Positions 23,126 through 35,362 of a stretch of DNA of 64,000 nucleotides are shown in pieces; positions within the stretch are counted from its first letter, which is position 1; each line of letters begins with the position of its first letter. This DNA comes from Nephrocerus scutellatus (Eukaryota > Arthropoda > Insecta > Diptera > Pipunculidae). The DNA lies in assembly GCA_947095585.1 (NCBI GenBank), contig OX352766.1:22930939-22994938 (forward strand), read 5' to 3'. The notes under the pieces were generated by a model. The model was not told the origin of the DNA and did not search any database. It was given only the letters and a program-made list of their open reading frames with translations. The position numbers and the translations under genes are program-made.

Positions 23126-24037
23126 ATGGAAAACCAAGCAGACGCAAACTACGTCTTCTCAGCGGGAGAACTCCTTAAGGAAGCCGCATCAATCAAGGAA
23201 TTCAACGGATCCAAAGACTACGCCTTGTCATCGTTCATCAGGGAAGTGGACCTTATTCTTCCCCTATTCAACACCAACCCACTACTCCAAGAATTTGTAT
23301 ACCAACGACACATCAGGAATAAAATCCAGGGAGCAGCATTGGAAGTAACTAGGACACTGGGACCACAAGCAACATGGCAGGAGACAAAGAAGGAACTTAT
23401 CAGGAACTTTGGCGTGAAGGAAAGCTACCACGCCCTTTATCACAAAGCACTCAATATAAAAAATTATAATGTAAGTGAATATTACTATATTTTTAAAGGT
23501 TTTTTAGATAAGCTTAATACAAAATACGAATTCGATGATTTAAAACCGGTAGAATTTTCACCCCAAACAAATGAGTCCGTTATTTTAAAAACGTTTCTTA
23601 ATGGTATAGATGCCCATCTCGCGAGTGTAGTCCATTGTAGAAATATCAACAATCTCAGGGAAGCGTTTAACACTCTAGAAGAGACAGGATTACTTAGGAA
23701 CCCCCACTTCAGAACTAACCGTAATCAAGAAAAATATAGACCAAGCCCCCCTGTGCAACGACCCAATCCAATCACACATATCCCACAACACAATTTCAAC
23801 ACAAATTCAGGACAATTTAAACATAGAACACACACATCCGACCAAGTGAGACAAGGACATAATAACTACCATAACTACAATAATTACAGGAATTCAGGAC
23901 TGTATAAACAAAATCAAAGTACCCCGATGGAAGTTGACCATATACAAATGAATTATCCACCCCGTTTTTGCAATCAACCACCCGAAAATCGCAAGGAAAA
24001 TTTTCAGTCACAGGGCCCCAACATAACTTACCGATAG
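23126..24037 (+). CDS. gag: Errantivirus Gag
   Basis: 303 residues from the first ATG after the leader repeats. No zinc knuckle is visible; the last 100 residues are rich in Asn, His, Gln, Pro and Arg, as expected for an RNA-binding tail. The frame overlaps the start of pol by about 70 nt (from at least 23968), so pol would need frameshifting, as is usual for gypsy-type elements. The frame is complete. Confidence 0.75.
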   Translation: MENQADANYVFSAGELLKEAASIKEFNGSKDYALSSFIREVDLILPLFNTNPLLQEFVYQRHIRNKIQGAALEVTRTLGPQATWQETKKELIRNFGVKESYHALYHKALNIKNYNVSEYYYIFKGFLDKLNTKYEFDDLKPVEFSPQTNESVILKTFLNGIDAHLASVVHCRNINNLREAFNTLEETGLLRNPHFRTNRNQEKYRPSPPVQRPNPITHIPQHNFNTNSGQFKHRTHTSDQVRQGHNNYHNYNNYRNSGLYKQNQSTPMEVDHIQMNYPPRFCNQPPENRKENFQSQGPNITYR

Positions 24038-27000
24038 TAGAATTATCCATAGGACATGAAAAGTTCAAATGCCTATTAGATACAGGCTCAACGACGTCAC
24101 TAATAGACAAGTACAAACTGACAAAGTACGAACGAAAAAACTTAAAACAACCTCTATTTTTCAAAACTTTGAATGGACTTACGAAAATTTCTCAAGAAAT
24201 TATCACTAATGTCCCCCTTGAATTCAACGAAAATGCGTATATGTGTTGGAAAGTAACATCATTTAAAAATAAATGTTTCGATGGCATTATCGGCCTCAAC
24301 TTACTTAAACCAATGCAAGCAATCATAAACTTAAATGAAGAATATTTAGAAGTGCATAACGTCAGGACTAAGTACTTGAATTCTTGCCCCCACAAATACG
24401 ACGAAATTCAAACTCTAGAACAAACAACGGACGAGAGCATTCTTGAGAAGCTCAGACATAGCGAACTGAATGATGAAGAAACAGAAAAATTAAGAGAAAT
24501 TATTTCAAAAAACCAGGACCTATTTTTGCAAGAAGGCGACAAGTTAACACACACCCATGAAATTCATCATGAAATAATAACAACAGTAAATCAACCAATT
24601 TACGCAAAAATATATCGCTATCCCCAAATCCATGAAACAGAAATCAAGAAACAAATAGGAGAGATGCTTGACCAAGGCATTATAACAGAAAGCAATTCAC
24701 CGTATAACTCACCACTCTGGATTGTGCCCAAAAAGATGGACAATTCCGGCAAAAAAAGTGGCGTATAGTAATTGACTATAGAAAACTCAACGAGGCAACC
24801 GTAAATGATAAATTTCCCATCCCTAACATAGAGAGCATCTTAGAAAAATTGGGACAAGCCCAATATTTCACGACTTTAGACCTCGCAAAAGGATTTCACC
24901 AAATCCTGATCAAACCAGAGGACAGAAAGAAAACTGCCTTCTCTACCCCCTTGGGACATTATGAATTCATCAGAATGCCGTTCGGATTAAAAAATGCCCC
25001 GGCAACGTTCCAAAGACTGATAAACTCTGTACTTCGTGAATACATTAATAAAATCTGCGTCGTATATCTAGACGATATCCTGATATTTAGCACTAACATA
25101 CAGGAACACACAGAAAATATTCAAAAAATTTTTAATAAACTTCGCGAACACAACCTTAAAGTACAAATAGACAAATGTAAATTTTTTGCAAAAACAACAG
25201 AATATTTAGGTCACTTTTTAACAACCGAAGGTATAAAACCAAACATGAACAAAATTAATAACATCCTAAAACTTAAAATACCTGAGACACCGAAACAAAT
25301 AAAATCATTTTTAGGAATGACAGGGTATTATAGGAAGTTTATAAGGGACTATGCAAAGGTAGCGTACAATTTGACGAAATATTTGAAAAAGAACACAAAA
25401 GTAAACAAAAATGATTCAAACTATATACATGCTTTCGAAAAATTGAAACAACTCCTAACAGACGCCCCAAATTTAAGATATCCTGACTTCAATAAAAAAT
25501 TCAAAATTGCGACCGATGCAAGCGATTTCGCCATAGGTGCCGTTTTATCGCAAAGCGACCATCCAATCAGCTATGCCAGCAGGACCCTAAACGACCACGA
25601 ACGGAAATACTCAACAACGGAAAAAGAGCTACTAGCAATCGTATGGGCTGTCAACTATTTCAGACCATACATTTATGGGCGAACTTTCGAACTAATGACA
25701 GATCACCAACCATTAAAATGGCTCCAAACGAAGCATAACGGAAAAGACATAAACCCCAGACTCCAACGTTGGTTATTAAAATTAGGAGAATACGATTTTA
25801 ATATCGATTATATAAAAGGAAAGGGCAACAATGTAGCGGACTTTTTAAGTAGAATCAATGCTGACACTGGAGAAATAAACATTATTGAACAGAATAATCC
25901 CCCTCATGACAATTTAAGTACAGATGCAACAGTTCACTCCCAAATTGAAGAACAGAATGATCATTTCGGTATATTAGACACAATAGTTAATAGATTCCAC
26001 ACCCAAATTATTCTTACAAACGACAAAACAAGGGACATCGAGGTAGTAAACAGCAAACGAAAAATCTTTATAAATTCAGATGATATAAATAGCAACTTTA
26101 TGACCGATATATTCCGCAGATTCTTAAAACACGGTAAAATAGGTATTTATTCAAATCTTTCAGAACACGAATATAATAGAGTCCAGCAAAAACTAATAGA
26201 ATTGTTCAGCAATCAATTAAAATTTTTCAAGTGTACACATCACGCTAAAGATATGAGGAATGAGGAGGAAACCTTTAGATATATTTCAAAATTTCACAAA
26301 AACGAAACAGGCCATGCAGGTATAACAGAAAATTACGAGAACCTTAAAAGGATAGTTTATTTCAAAAATTTGAAACAAATGATTCAGAAGTATATAAATA
26401 ATTGTGATATATGCAATAAAGCTAAATATGACAGAAATCCGATAAAACCAAAATTTTTTTTAACCGAAACCCCGAAAGACATAAATGAAATAGTCCACGC
26501 CGACGTATACACAAGCACAAAGAACCATTTTTTCACACTGATAGACAGATTTTCTAAACACGCCTTAGCACTTCCACTAGAAGATAGAAACAGTATCACA
26601 ATTATCAATAAGCTAAGACTTTTCTTTTCCATTAGAGGCAAGCCTAAATTATTAATTCTTGATAACGAATTTAACAGCATAAACCTAAAAGACTTTCTCA
26701 GAGAAGAGGACGTTCAGCTTCATTTTACAAAACCAAACAGTCATACGGGAAACTCTGATATCGAAAGGTTCCATAGCTCATTAGGCGAAAAAATCAGAAT
26801 ACTCGAAGCAGAAAACTCTCCACTCTCAACACAGGATAGAATTATTAAAGCTACAGAATGGTACAATAAATCCATACATTCAGCCATTGGAGTAAAACCG
26901 ATCGACGTGGTAGAAGGAAACGTTGACAAACAGAAAATACATAATAAACTTAAAACTGACAAAGAACGTAGGACAGCCAAACTTAACGAAAAACGAGAAA

Positions 27001-27185
27001 ATTACCAGTCAGAACAAACAGAAGGATACGTAAAAAATTATAAAGCATTAAGACACAAAAACGAACCCAAATATAAAAAGCTACAGTTAGATAATATTCA
27101 CCCAACCAATATTAAACGCACAAAACAATTTTCAGGTATTTTGGACACTAATGACTATCTTACTGATGACAATCCCAATAACTGA
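23968..27185 (+). pseudogene. pol: Errantivirus Pol (protease, RT, RNase H, integrase), frameshifted
   Basis: Protease motif LDTGST at about 24076-24093. The frame ends at 24768 after an A run (24751-24757), and the RT continues in the next frame: DLAKGFHQ, PFGLKNAP, YLDD (about 25063-25074). RNase H: ATDAS and EKELLAI. Integrase: an HHCC zinc domain (about 26293-26417), then the catalytic Asp (about 26504), LDNEF (about 26659) and DIERFHSS (about 26758). pol ends at 27185 and overlaps the start of env. The single homopolymer shift is the only break seen. A sequencing error is possible. Confidence 0.85.
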
Positions 27186-28276
27186 CGCATCACTCACGAT
27201 ACAAAAACTTGAAGACCACAACGAAGGATTCGCAGAAATAAAACTGGATGACGTCGAAATAATAACAGACTATGACCTTATATTACACATAATTAAACCC
27301 ATTGAGATCGAAAATATCATAACATCTTTAGAAAACTTGATAATAGACTACAAAATACTTGAAAACAAACAGCTACTCACTTACGAATTAGAAAGCTTAA
27401 AGCTCAAATTAAAGACACTCTTACCACACAAAACCAAACGAGGACTAATTAATATACTAGGAACAGGAATGAAATGGCTATACGGGACCATGGACGATAA
27501 CGATAGACAAAACATAGAAGAACATCTCAAAATAATTGACGAAAATAACCATAACGCAATCTCTAACCTTAATCAACAGATCAAAATTAACGACCATTTC
27601 AATAGAACTTTCACCCAAATAAAAAGTGCTATTGAGTCAGACAGACGGCAATTCAATAGTAAATTGAACGAAATTCAGTCAACGTACGAAACAATATACA
27701 CACAATTTTCATATCTAGACATTTTACTAAAAATAAAAATTATAGGAGACAATATCGATCACATTCAAAACAACATAGCTTCTTCCAGGTTAGACCTCAT
27801 GTCCAGCAATATTTTAACAAATGATGAGATATTAAACTATAATATCGATCTCTATAAATTACAAAATATAAAACTTGGCACCGCCAAATATAAGGACGAT
27901 AGCATAATCTTTTCAATTAAAATCCCAAAGCAAACTATACAAGCAAGAAGGTCAATATTCATACCATTAGGAAACGAAATATCCGAAGAATTAATCTTTG
28001 AAAATCAACAGATAATCACAATTAACAAAACAAAATACGAATTTAATAAAGATTTTTATAAAAATAACCTAAAGATAAGTCAATTATGTATTTTTAATAG
28101 AAACTGTAACAAAATAATTAACAGAAATGCAAATGTCATTGAAATCGAAACTGGCCTTATATAGGGTGTTTTTTTGGGAGGTTTGTTTTTCCGATAGATG
28201 TCGTTTTATTTTATGACAGTTGTTTTGACAGCTCAAAGTGGCATTTCTACTCAGTATTGTTTGGCAAATCATTATG

Positions 28277-28307
<31 letters not shown>

Positions 28308-29015
28308 ACATTTGTGAAAAATAGTCGTGGTAGCCATATGCCAGAAATTGTGTTTAAATGTTAAATGCCAAAAAATTATCTACCAAATAAAAAAAAATTT
28401 TGGTCATTTCATAATTTTATATGTGTTTTATTCAAAAAAAAAATCGGCAACCTCTTAAAAAAACACGTTATATCTATCGGAAAAACAAACCTCCCAAAAA
28501 AACACCCGTTATTATTAAAAAATCAAATTGAAAGTACTTGCGATGAAAGAAGATTTAGAGCAAATAAAAACTATTTGGTATTATTCAACAATTGCGAAAT
28601 ATATATTAGTAACGTAACATATAGGAACCTAAACAAACAATTTAAGCAAAACTTTGTTTTACAAAATTCAAATTTTAAAATTAATGAAAGTAAGTCACAA
28701 CAAACGTTTGACGAAATCATAATCGCACAAATTGAGAATATGGAGAAAATAAAAGAACTTAAATTTAATAGGAAAATACACTCTACAATAAACTGGATAA
28801 CATTTACCATAGTCTTTATTGTAATTACTTTGTTGTACACATATTTTAACAGAAAACATAAAAATATCTCATTGAAATTAGAAACAAGAACTCATGAGAG
28901 TTCTAAATCAAAGGAGGGAGGGGTTACGTCAGCCAACAATTCGTCTGACGAACACCGAACCCAAAAGCCGTTGAACCCTAGTTGCATCAGCGTTGCGTAC
29001 TTTAAGGCAATCTAG
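27151..29015 (+). pseudogene. env: Errantivirus Env, split by a MITE
   Basis: The first part (27151-28163) has a furin-type KTKR site at about 27430-27445 followed by a glycine-rich segment, the layout of the insect errantivirus fusion glycoprotein family. A MITE (28164-28507) introduces a stop after 337 codons. The C-terminal part resumes at about 28508 and carries a hydrophobic membrane anchor near 28794-28845 and a short tail with stop at 29015. In this family env is made from a spliced mRNA; here it cannot be full length. Confidence 0.75.
28164..28507. mobile_element. 344-bp MITE with 36-bp perfect terminal inverted repeats
   Basis: GGGTGTTTTTTTGGGAGG... at 28164-28199 is the exact reverse complement of 28472-28507. 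The inside is non-coding, with a long A run at about 28275-28305. No clean target-site duplication can be assigned: the left flank reads TTATA and the right flank GTTATT. The superfamily is therefore undecided. Confidence 0.85.
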
Positions 29016-29260
29016 TTCAACGGTCAGTAGATCAAATTTCAACATTGTTTATTATCAATTTTGTCAATTTAACAAAACGTAATTTCAATTTCAGTTTTTG
29101 TCAATTTAACAAAATGTAAAGTTCGATTCCAATTTTGTCAATTTAAAAAAATGTAACACAACAACAAAATACATTATAATAATTCTTAGCTTTAAGTCAC
29201 GAACAGAAAAATAAAATATAAAAAGTTCAGTCTAATAAAGTACTCAGAGGAGTGAAGTTA
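28922..29260 (+). repeat. Likely errantivirus 3' LTR
   Basis: It follows the tract AAAGGAGGGAGGGG. It contains three copies of a 40-bp unit with TTTTGTCAATTTAA (29057-29150), a TATAAAAAG box at about 29217 followed 10 nt later by TCAGTCT, which resembles an initiator, and AATAAA at two places. The right edge is approximate, since there is no second LTR to align with. Confidence 0.5.
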
Positions 29261-29515
29261 AAAAGTTGTTTTTTTTTAAAGCCGCGAAGTAAAAGCGACT
29301 TAATTCGCGTGTACGTGTGTGTGTGTGCGATACGACGCACTACCGTGTAATCACAGACCCGCAGGTAGAAAAACGGTTAATCCTGATTTTTCGGCAAAAC
29401 GAGACTTTCAGAAAAGCCGTCGAGTTTTTCAGAAAAGCAGTCAAGAATAATAGTGGAAACATACGAAAATAATAGTGAAGTAATAGTGGAAACATTCGAA
29501 AATAATAGTGTAATT

Positions 29516-30970
29516 ATGGAAATCGACAAAACGGTGGAAGTGGCTGACAATCTGAAGGAGATTGACAAGTCTGAGAAGCCAGACAAGCCAGTCAGACAGA
29601 AGGACAAGAGCAAGAAGAAGAACAAAAAACAGAAAAATGCTGAAGGTGTCATAGTTGAATCCGAAGACATTTCTACTGATGGTGAAAGCAGCAGGGATGA
29701 AGCCTTTAGAAACAAAAAACGGATGACAATCGCTGGAGGTATACCTGGGGTAAGTCACAAAAATTTAAGTTTACCGTTGACAAACCAGGGTGCTGATTTA
29801 CATGCGGTACTCACTGCACAAGCAAACGGTTTAGTAGAATTAAGTAAAAAAGGAAATTATGATGACAGCAATAAAGTAGCTAACGGCTCTAATAACGTAG
29901 CTTCCGCGAAAAACATTGATGACATATCAATGAAAGTACTGACTCGAGCCAAGTCAGAAAGCGATGAACTGTTTCATCTTATCCTTGAGATGAAAAGCAG
30001 CTACGACAGAAAAATTAAAGACCTAGAGGTTTTAAACTCGCACCAAAGAGGCCAAATAGACTATTTGGAGAGAAACCAGATAGAGTGTAGTGCTGGTCGT
30101 AGGGCTAACTATGCACAGGTTGCAGCAACGAATAGTGCCATGATGCCGCCTCCTATGGCTCCAACGACGGCTCGCCCAATGATGGCTAGAACAACAATGC
30201 CCATAATGTCGACACCTGCTGCTGTCCCAAAGCCGACGGAGACCTGGTCAGTCGTCGTCAGAAATAGGGACAAGAACGTTACGGCGAAACAATTAGCTGA
30301 AAAGGTGATGAAGGAAGTGTGCCCTTCCCTAGGCACAAGAATCCACGAGGTTAAGCCTACCAAAAATAGAGACGTGATACTTCGCACCCCTACAATGAAC
30401 GAGCGGAACAAGATTGTATCCAACAAGAAGTTCCAAGAAATTGGGCTTGACGTATCTGTGAAAGAGAAACTTGGAGCAAAAATCGTTTTACAGAACGTCC
30501 TGTCAGCCATTTCAGACGATGACCTAATGGCAGAGATTCACCGTAATAATCTCAATGAGGTTATGAACTTCGAGAAGTTTAAAAAGAGCGCCCGAATCGT
30601 GAGCCGGCCCAAAAAAGATGGACCTGAGGCTGTGGCTAATGTCATATTAGATTGCACCAGCCAAGTAACAGATGTTCTTTTAAAGGCTCGCCGCTGTTAT
30701 GTACTTTGGTACTCGTACGTAGTTCGGGAACAAGACCCTATTATGGGCTGTTTCCGCTGCCTGGGTTTTGACCACAGGGTCTCTGAATGCAGGCAAAAAG
30801 AAAATACTTGCCGCCGCTGTGGCTGCACAGGTCACCTCGCCTCACGGTGTGATAAAGTGCCACACTGCCGTAACTGCGCCTTGAGAGGACAGCCTGCTTC
30901 ACACATCATGACGTCACTAGCCTGCCCTGTGTACAGCAGTCTTGTTGAAAAGGCGAATGCAAGACACTAA
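29516..30970 (+). CDS. B1 ORF1: gag-like protein of family B
   Basis: 484 residues from ATG 29516; the frame is also open upstream to a GTG at 29453 across a 33-bp duplication. Order: Lys/Asp-rich N-terminus, the GTAAGT site at 29750-29755 (Val-Ser), an alpha-helical region (KVLTRAKSESDELF), a Met/Pro/Thr-rich stretch, a conserved domain (WSVVVRNRDKNVTAKQL), and cysteine clusters CFRCLGFDHRVSEC, CRRCGCTGHLASRC and CRNC. The body is unrelated to A ORF1 outside the knuckles. It is the only full-length B ORF1, and its TAA overlaps the ORF2 ATG (TAATG). Confidence 0.85.
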   Translation: MEIDKTVEVADNLKEIDKSEKPDKPVRQKDKSKKKNKKQKNAEGVIVESEDISTDGESSRDEAFRNKKRMTIAGGIPGVSHKNLSLPLTNQGADLHAVLTAQANGLVELSKKGNYDDSNKVANGSNNVASAKNIDDISMKVLTRAKSESDELFHLILEMKSSYDRKIKDLEVLNSHQRGQIDYLERNQIECSAGRRANYAQVAATNSAMMPPPMAPTTARPMMARTTMPIMSTPAAVPKPTETWSVVVRNRDKNVTAKQLAEKVMKEVCPSLGTRIHEVKPTKNRDVILRTPTMNERNKIVSNKKFQEIGLDVSVKEKLGAKIVLQNVLSAISDDDLMAEIHRNNLNEVMNFEKFKKSARIVSRPKKDGPEAVANVILDCTSQVTDVLLKARRCYVLWYSYVVREQDPIMGCFRCLGFDHRVSECRQKENTCRRCGCTGHLASRCDKVPHCRNCALRGQPASHIMTSLACPVYSSLVEKANARH

Positions 30971-33918
30971 TGGTTGTAATTTTACAACTAAATTGTCAGC
31001 GCTCGTATCCCGTCACGTGCAATCTTGGTCAATACCTCTGCGAAAAAAATGCCAGCTTCGCATTGATTCAAGAGCCCTACGCGCTTAATGGCTGTGTGAG
31101 GGGTCTTCCATCTAATATGCCCATTTTTCCTGATACAAGGAGAAATGCAGCGGTGGTGGTGAATAACGTCAATGTCGACTGCTTGGCAGTGAGCGAAAAC
31201 ACAGACCAATGGGGATCCTGCGTTTGGGTCAGGGGCGATTTTGGAGAGTTCTTTCTTGTCAGTATATACTGCAAGTTCAATGAGCCTCTGGAACCATATT
31301 TGGTCTATATGGAGTCCATATTGCAATTAGCAGACGGAACACCGACAATTTTCGGCATTGATGCAAACGCGTCCTCTCCTCTGTGGTTCAGCAAGCCTGG
31401 ACGTTCGTCCGGTCAGCGTAGAACAGAGAGGGGCGAGATGCTTGCTGAAATGCTTGTTTCGAATTCGTGTCGTGTCCTTAATACGCCATCGGACAGTTAC
31501 ACGTTTGATGGACCTTTGGGAGTAAGTGACATTGATGTGTCTTTTTGCAATCGCTCTGCTGGTGCTCTCCGATATCGCTGGAGGATCCTGAACGGGGAAA
31601 GTATCAGTGATCACAATCTCATTGAGATTATCCTTGACTCTGAAAGGATCGAGGATGCTCAACCGACTGTGGTGGCGCACTGGTTGAGCTGACTGGGATG
31701 TCTACGCTGAGAGCATAAAAGAGGAAGCATCAAGCTTTCCACTTGGCCGATTCAGTGATCTAAGTATTGACCAACAAATCTTGTTGGTCGACGCTTGGAT
31801 GGTCTCCGTCAATGATAGTATGCTTCATAGGGTTAAAAAGATCAACCCTAGACGTACTAAATGGTGGACTCCTGAGTTGAGCGCTAAGCGTGCGTGGCTG
31901 AGGCGTCTCAGAAAAGCCCACCAAAGAGCCAGAGCTGGTGATGAGCAGAGGGTCAATCACTTCAGGTTGGCTTATCAGAATGGCACGCGTGAGTACAAAA
32001 AAGTGATCCTCAAAGCGAAAGAGGACGATTGGAGGCGCTTTGTTGGTAACAACAATAGCAATCCATGGGGTGAAGTATACCGCATTTGTAGGGGAAAACG
32101 TGTGTCAGAGGTCTGTGGCATTCGTGTCAATGACCGTGTATGCCATACATGGAATGATAGTGTGAAAGCACTCCTGGATGAGTTCTTTCCAGGTGCCCGT
32201 CCACCGCTATTCGGTCCCATGAATCGGCTTGGATATGGAGATGTTCCATCTCTAGAACCATCTGAGTTATGGGAGTGTATGGTGAGGGTAAGGTCCCGGA
32301 AATCTCCTGGGATGGACGGAATGACTGGCGAGATGTGTAAAAGCATCTGACGGGCTATTCCAGACCATATCATGTCAATTTTTCAGAAGTGTTTTGATAC
32401 TTGCTACTTTCCAGCCGCTTGGAAATGCGCTAAGTCGTAGTGCTGCTCAAGTCACCGGACAAGGTGCGCACTAATCCTCGCTCCTACCGTGGCATTAGTC
32501 TTCTTCCAGTACTTGGAAAAGTGCTGGAGAGAGTAATGGTGCGTAGACTTGAGGGTGTCGCAGCGACTCTGATGTCTGACAGGCAGTATGGCTTCAAAAC
32601 TGGGAAAAGTACTAAGGATACATGGCTGTTCGTAAAAGACAGCGTACATTGCAGTACAATTCGATACGTTCTTGCTATCTTCGTAGATTTCAAGGGCGCT
32701 TTCGACTATCTCACTTGGGACAGCGTAATCGAAAAGCTGATCGAACTGGGCTGCCGTGAAGTACCTCTTTGGTTGAGTTACTTTTCTGACAGACAAGCGT
32801 GTTGTGTTGGTACTACTGGAAGTGTCAGTAAGTATGTCGCCCGTGGTTGTCCTCAGGGATCCATCTGCGGACCATTTATTTGGAACGTTATGATGGACAC
32901 CCTCCTAGGACGGCTAGCAGAGCTCTGCAAATGCTGTGCCTACGCGGATGATTTAATCATCCTCGTTGAAGGCGAATCGCGGCTTGAGCTTGAACGGAAG
33001 GGTGCGGAACTAATGTCTGTTGTCCATGACTGGGGGTCCGAGGTTGGAGTTGACATATCACTGGATAAGACAGTGTCGATGTTGCTGAAAGGCAAACTAT
33101 CGGCCAGTCGACATCCAATGGTTAGGCTCAATGGGTCTAACATCAGATACGTCAACCAAGTCAGATACCTTGGTATACACATGGGCGAACACATGAACTT
33201 CCTTGTGCACCTTTCTGAGCTTAAAAAGCGAATGCTAAGCATTGTAGGACCTATGACTCGAATCCTTCGGGCCGAATGGGGCCTGGATAAGCGGGCAGTA
33301 CGTACCATTTATGGTGGCCTATTCGTTGCTTGTGCAACATATGGAGCATCTGTTTGGTATGAGACTGCTATGCTTGTCAGAGGCAGAGCAAAAATAAACT
33401 CTTGCCAGCGTGTTGCCTTAATCGCATGCTTGCCGGTCTGTAGAACTGTATCTACAGATGCTATGCAGGTCCTGTTGGGTGTTCCGCCTCTCGATCTGGA
33501 ACTGATCCGTAGAAGCTTAGTCTTCAAGATCAAGAGGAATAGGCCGCTCCTGCAAAGCGACTGGCTGACGGATAGTGATGTTGAAAATCGCAGCCTTGCC
33601 CAGTGCAAGGAACTCATTGTAGATGCTATGATAGCTAGATGGCAGTCCAGATGGAACCAAGCTACCAATGGCAGAGTAACGTTCGAGTTCGTTAAGGACG
33701 TTCTGTACGCCCGAACGAGCCCGTACTTTGCTCCTAGCCTTAAGCTGGGCTTTCTACTCACTGGCCATGGCAGCTTGAAAGCATTTTTGCATTCGAGAGG
33801 CCTCAGTGAATCGGCAAGCTGTAATTGTGGATTCCCGAGAGAGGACTGGTCGCATGTATTATGTGACTGTCCCATCTACTCTGACTTGAGGGACTTGCAT
33901 GCGATGGGATCCGTTTAA
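30970..33918 (+). pseudogene. B1 ORF2: endonuclease-RT without RNase H, broken
   Basis: The start is set by TAATG, a known termination-reinitiation arrangement in the related SART1 element. Endonuclease: IQEP, GIDAN, SDHN. A frameshift at about 31688, TGA at 32348 (Trp in B4) and a one-base loss near 32438 break the frame. RT motifs: SPGMDGM, RGISLLPVLGK, FVDFKGAFD, GCPQGSICGP, YADD (about 32941). The C-terminus has CxCx8Hx4C (CNC ... H ... C, about 33820-33873), the same spacing as family A, with no RNase H between. It ends about 45 codons before the B4 version. Confidence 0.85.
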
Positions 33919-34549
33919 GCAATGGCGGATTTATTTTTTAATCTGCCTTAAGCTCTAGGGAAAGTTTCGAATGCATACAAATATTTGCCAAGAATGCTTT
34001 TGAACGACGTGCGAGCAGAGAACTTGCTATCGTAGCACCAGCTGACTGATCAGTAAGCTGAACTTCGTGCGTAAAACGATGTATAAAGGGCCACCAGTCC
34101 GAGTTATAAGGAACTCAACTGCAGTAGTTAACTACGTTGTTAACTGCGAAACTCCGACCAGAGATTCGTCTGGTACCAAGGGAGCTGGGGAGCCCACGGA
34201 AGGATTTCTTCCGTCCCCAGCTATGAGGTAGGCCCCATTGTGGGAGCATCGTGGTGGCTGTGGTTGACACCCAAATGCGGGTAGAGTATTTACTCAGCGT
34301 GAGTTCTTACTCGGCGTGGAGTTGCGTTCTTCCAACCGGGTGCCGTGACCCATAAATCGGCAGAGATTTAGATAGGTCTCGCTCCCATCAGTGAGAAATT
34401 GGAGCCTTATACTCCAATGATACTGATACATTCACAATATGATATTGTGGATGGGCGTTGATTGACGTCTCAAAATCAATCCTGTCCGAAGAGGAACGTG
34501 GGGTAAACCATTCACTGGAGGTATCCACGTTAATCCAAAGACACTTCAC
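33919..34549 (+). other. B1 3' UTR with B-type tail
   Basis: Shared with B2, B4 and B5: CCACCAGT, CTGCAGTAGTTA, a GGGAGCTGGGGAGCCCACGG stretch, ACCCAAATGCGGGTAGA, a GAGTA/TACTC hairpin, GATCGGCAGAG, CGTTGATTGACG and CCGAAGAGGA(A/C)CGTGGGG. The last 330 bases or so also end the C units, so this is the presumed RT recognition tail of family B. Confidence 0.75.
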
Positions 34550-34562
34550 TGTCCCTATCTAC

Positions 34563-35349
34563 TCCCCCGAGGGGGCCGCTGTATCTTACTTAATCGTCTG
34601 GTTATTATAAGTTTGATACTTGGTCTTACTCGGAAGATTATAGTGGCAGGGGGTTTGTGCTAAAGAATGTCAAATATGGGCGCTGTCTTTTGTATCAAGC
34701 GCCCCTACCGTACATACTGCAGGCGGTAGTGCTCGGGATAGTTTCTATCCCGGGCGGCCTAGGACTTGAAACACCCTAGTGTCAAATGATAGGATACGAG
34801 GTTCCGGACGAATGTGCTGCCAGGGTCTGCTTTTGCAATCGCCCAGGCACTCATTCTGAAAGAGCTGAGTCCCTTGATGGCAGATCTCACCAAGGTCGCG
34901 TTGGTACTACGGGGGTTGATTCCGCCCACAGATAAGGTTAATCTCTTTGGAGGTTAGCTGAGTCTGGGTCAACCATTGGTTGAGGTCCAGTTTATTCTGG
35001 CTTTGGCCTACGTAGTGGCTGTGGTTAACTACCCAAATGCGGGTAGAACACTAGCATGGTAACATCAGTACAGGTCCTGATGTTACCAAAAATCTTTGGT
35101 GCATCAGAAGACCGTCCTGATGTTACCGGTGCGATGATGTGCTCTCTGTGGAGTTGCATAGATCAACCGGTTATCGAAAAACCAGAGATCGGCAGGGACT
35201 TAAGATAGGTCCTGCTCTAACCATTGAGTAATTACTGGCACATCAGTCTATGATGGACGTTGATTGTCGTATAACTAATCCAAGTCCGAAGAGGACCGTG
35301 GGTTAAACCATTGTATGGAGGTATCCACGTTAAACTAATGACACTTCTT
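34563..35349 (+). mobile_element. C2: non-coding R1-site unit with B-type tail
   Basis: 787 bp between target sites. It starts with CCCCCGAGGGGG, a self-complementary stem, and has further hairpins near 34678-34704 (GGGCGCT ... AGCGCCC), 34733-34755 (CTCGGGATAG ... CTATCCCGGG) and 35058-35087 (GGTAACATCAG ... CTGATGTTACC). The middle and 3' parts match C1. No credible ORF. Confidence 0.75.
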
Positions 35350-35362
35350 TGTCCCTATCTAC

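Larger units (their letters stand above)
22851..29260 (+). mobile_element. Errantivirus (gypsy-type endogenous retrovirus), defective, no 5' LTR seen
   Basis: gag, pol and env lie in the order of insect errantiviruses, with overlapping frames. pol has one homopolymer frameshift and env is split by a MITE. A purine-rich tract (about 28912-28925) and a likely 3' LTR follow env. Directly upstream of the gag leader is the truncated minus-strand non-LTR fragment, and no matching LTR is found there, so the left end is missing. It lies inside the 5' UTR of B1. Confidence 0.8.
21384..34549 (+). mobile_element. B1: R1-B retrotransposon split by nested insertions
   Basis: The 5' UTR starts after target site 21371-21383 and holds hairpins at 21499-21514 and 21529-21544. 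At the (GT)n run (about 21640-21672) it is broken by about 7.6 kb of other elements and resumes near 29290 with GTACGTGTGTGTG and a CAGGTA motif (29363-29368). ORF1 (29516-30970), a broken ORF2 (30970-33918) and a B-type 3' UTR reach target site 34550. Without the insertions it would be about 5.5 kb. It is the only B element with both ORFs. Confidence 0.8.

Noticed and set aside
24751..24768. Programmed frameshift in the middle of errantivirus pol
   Set aside because: Gypsy-type elements frameshift between gag and pol, not inside RT; an extra A in a homopolymer run is the simpler reading.
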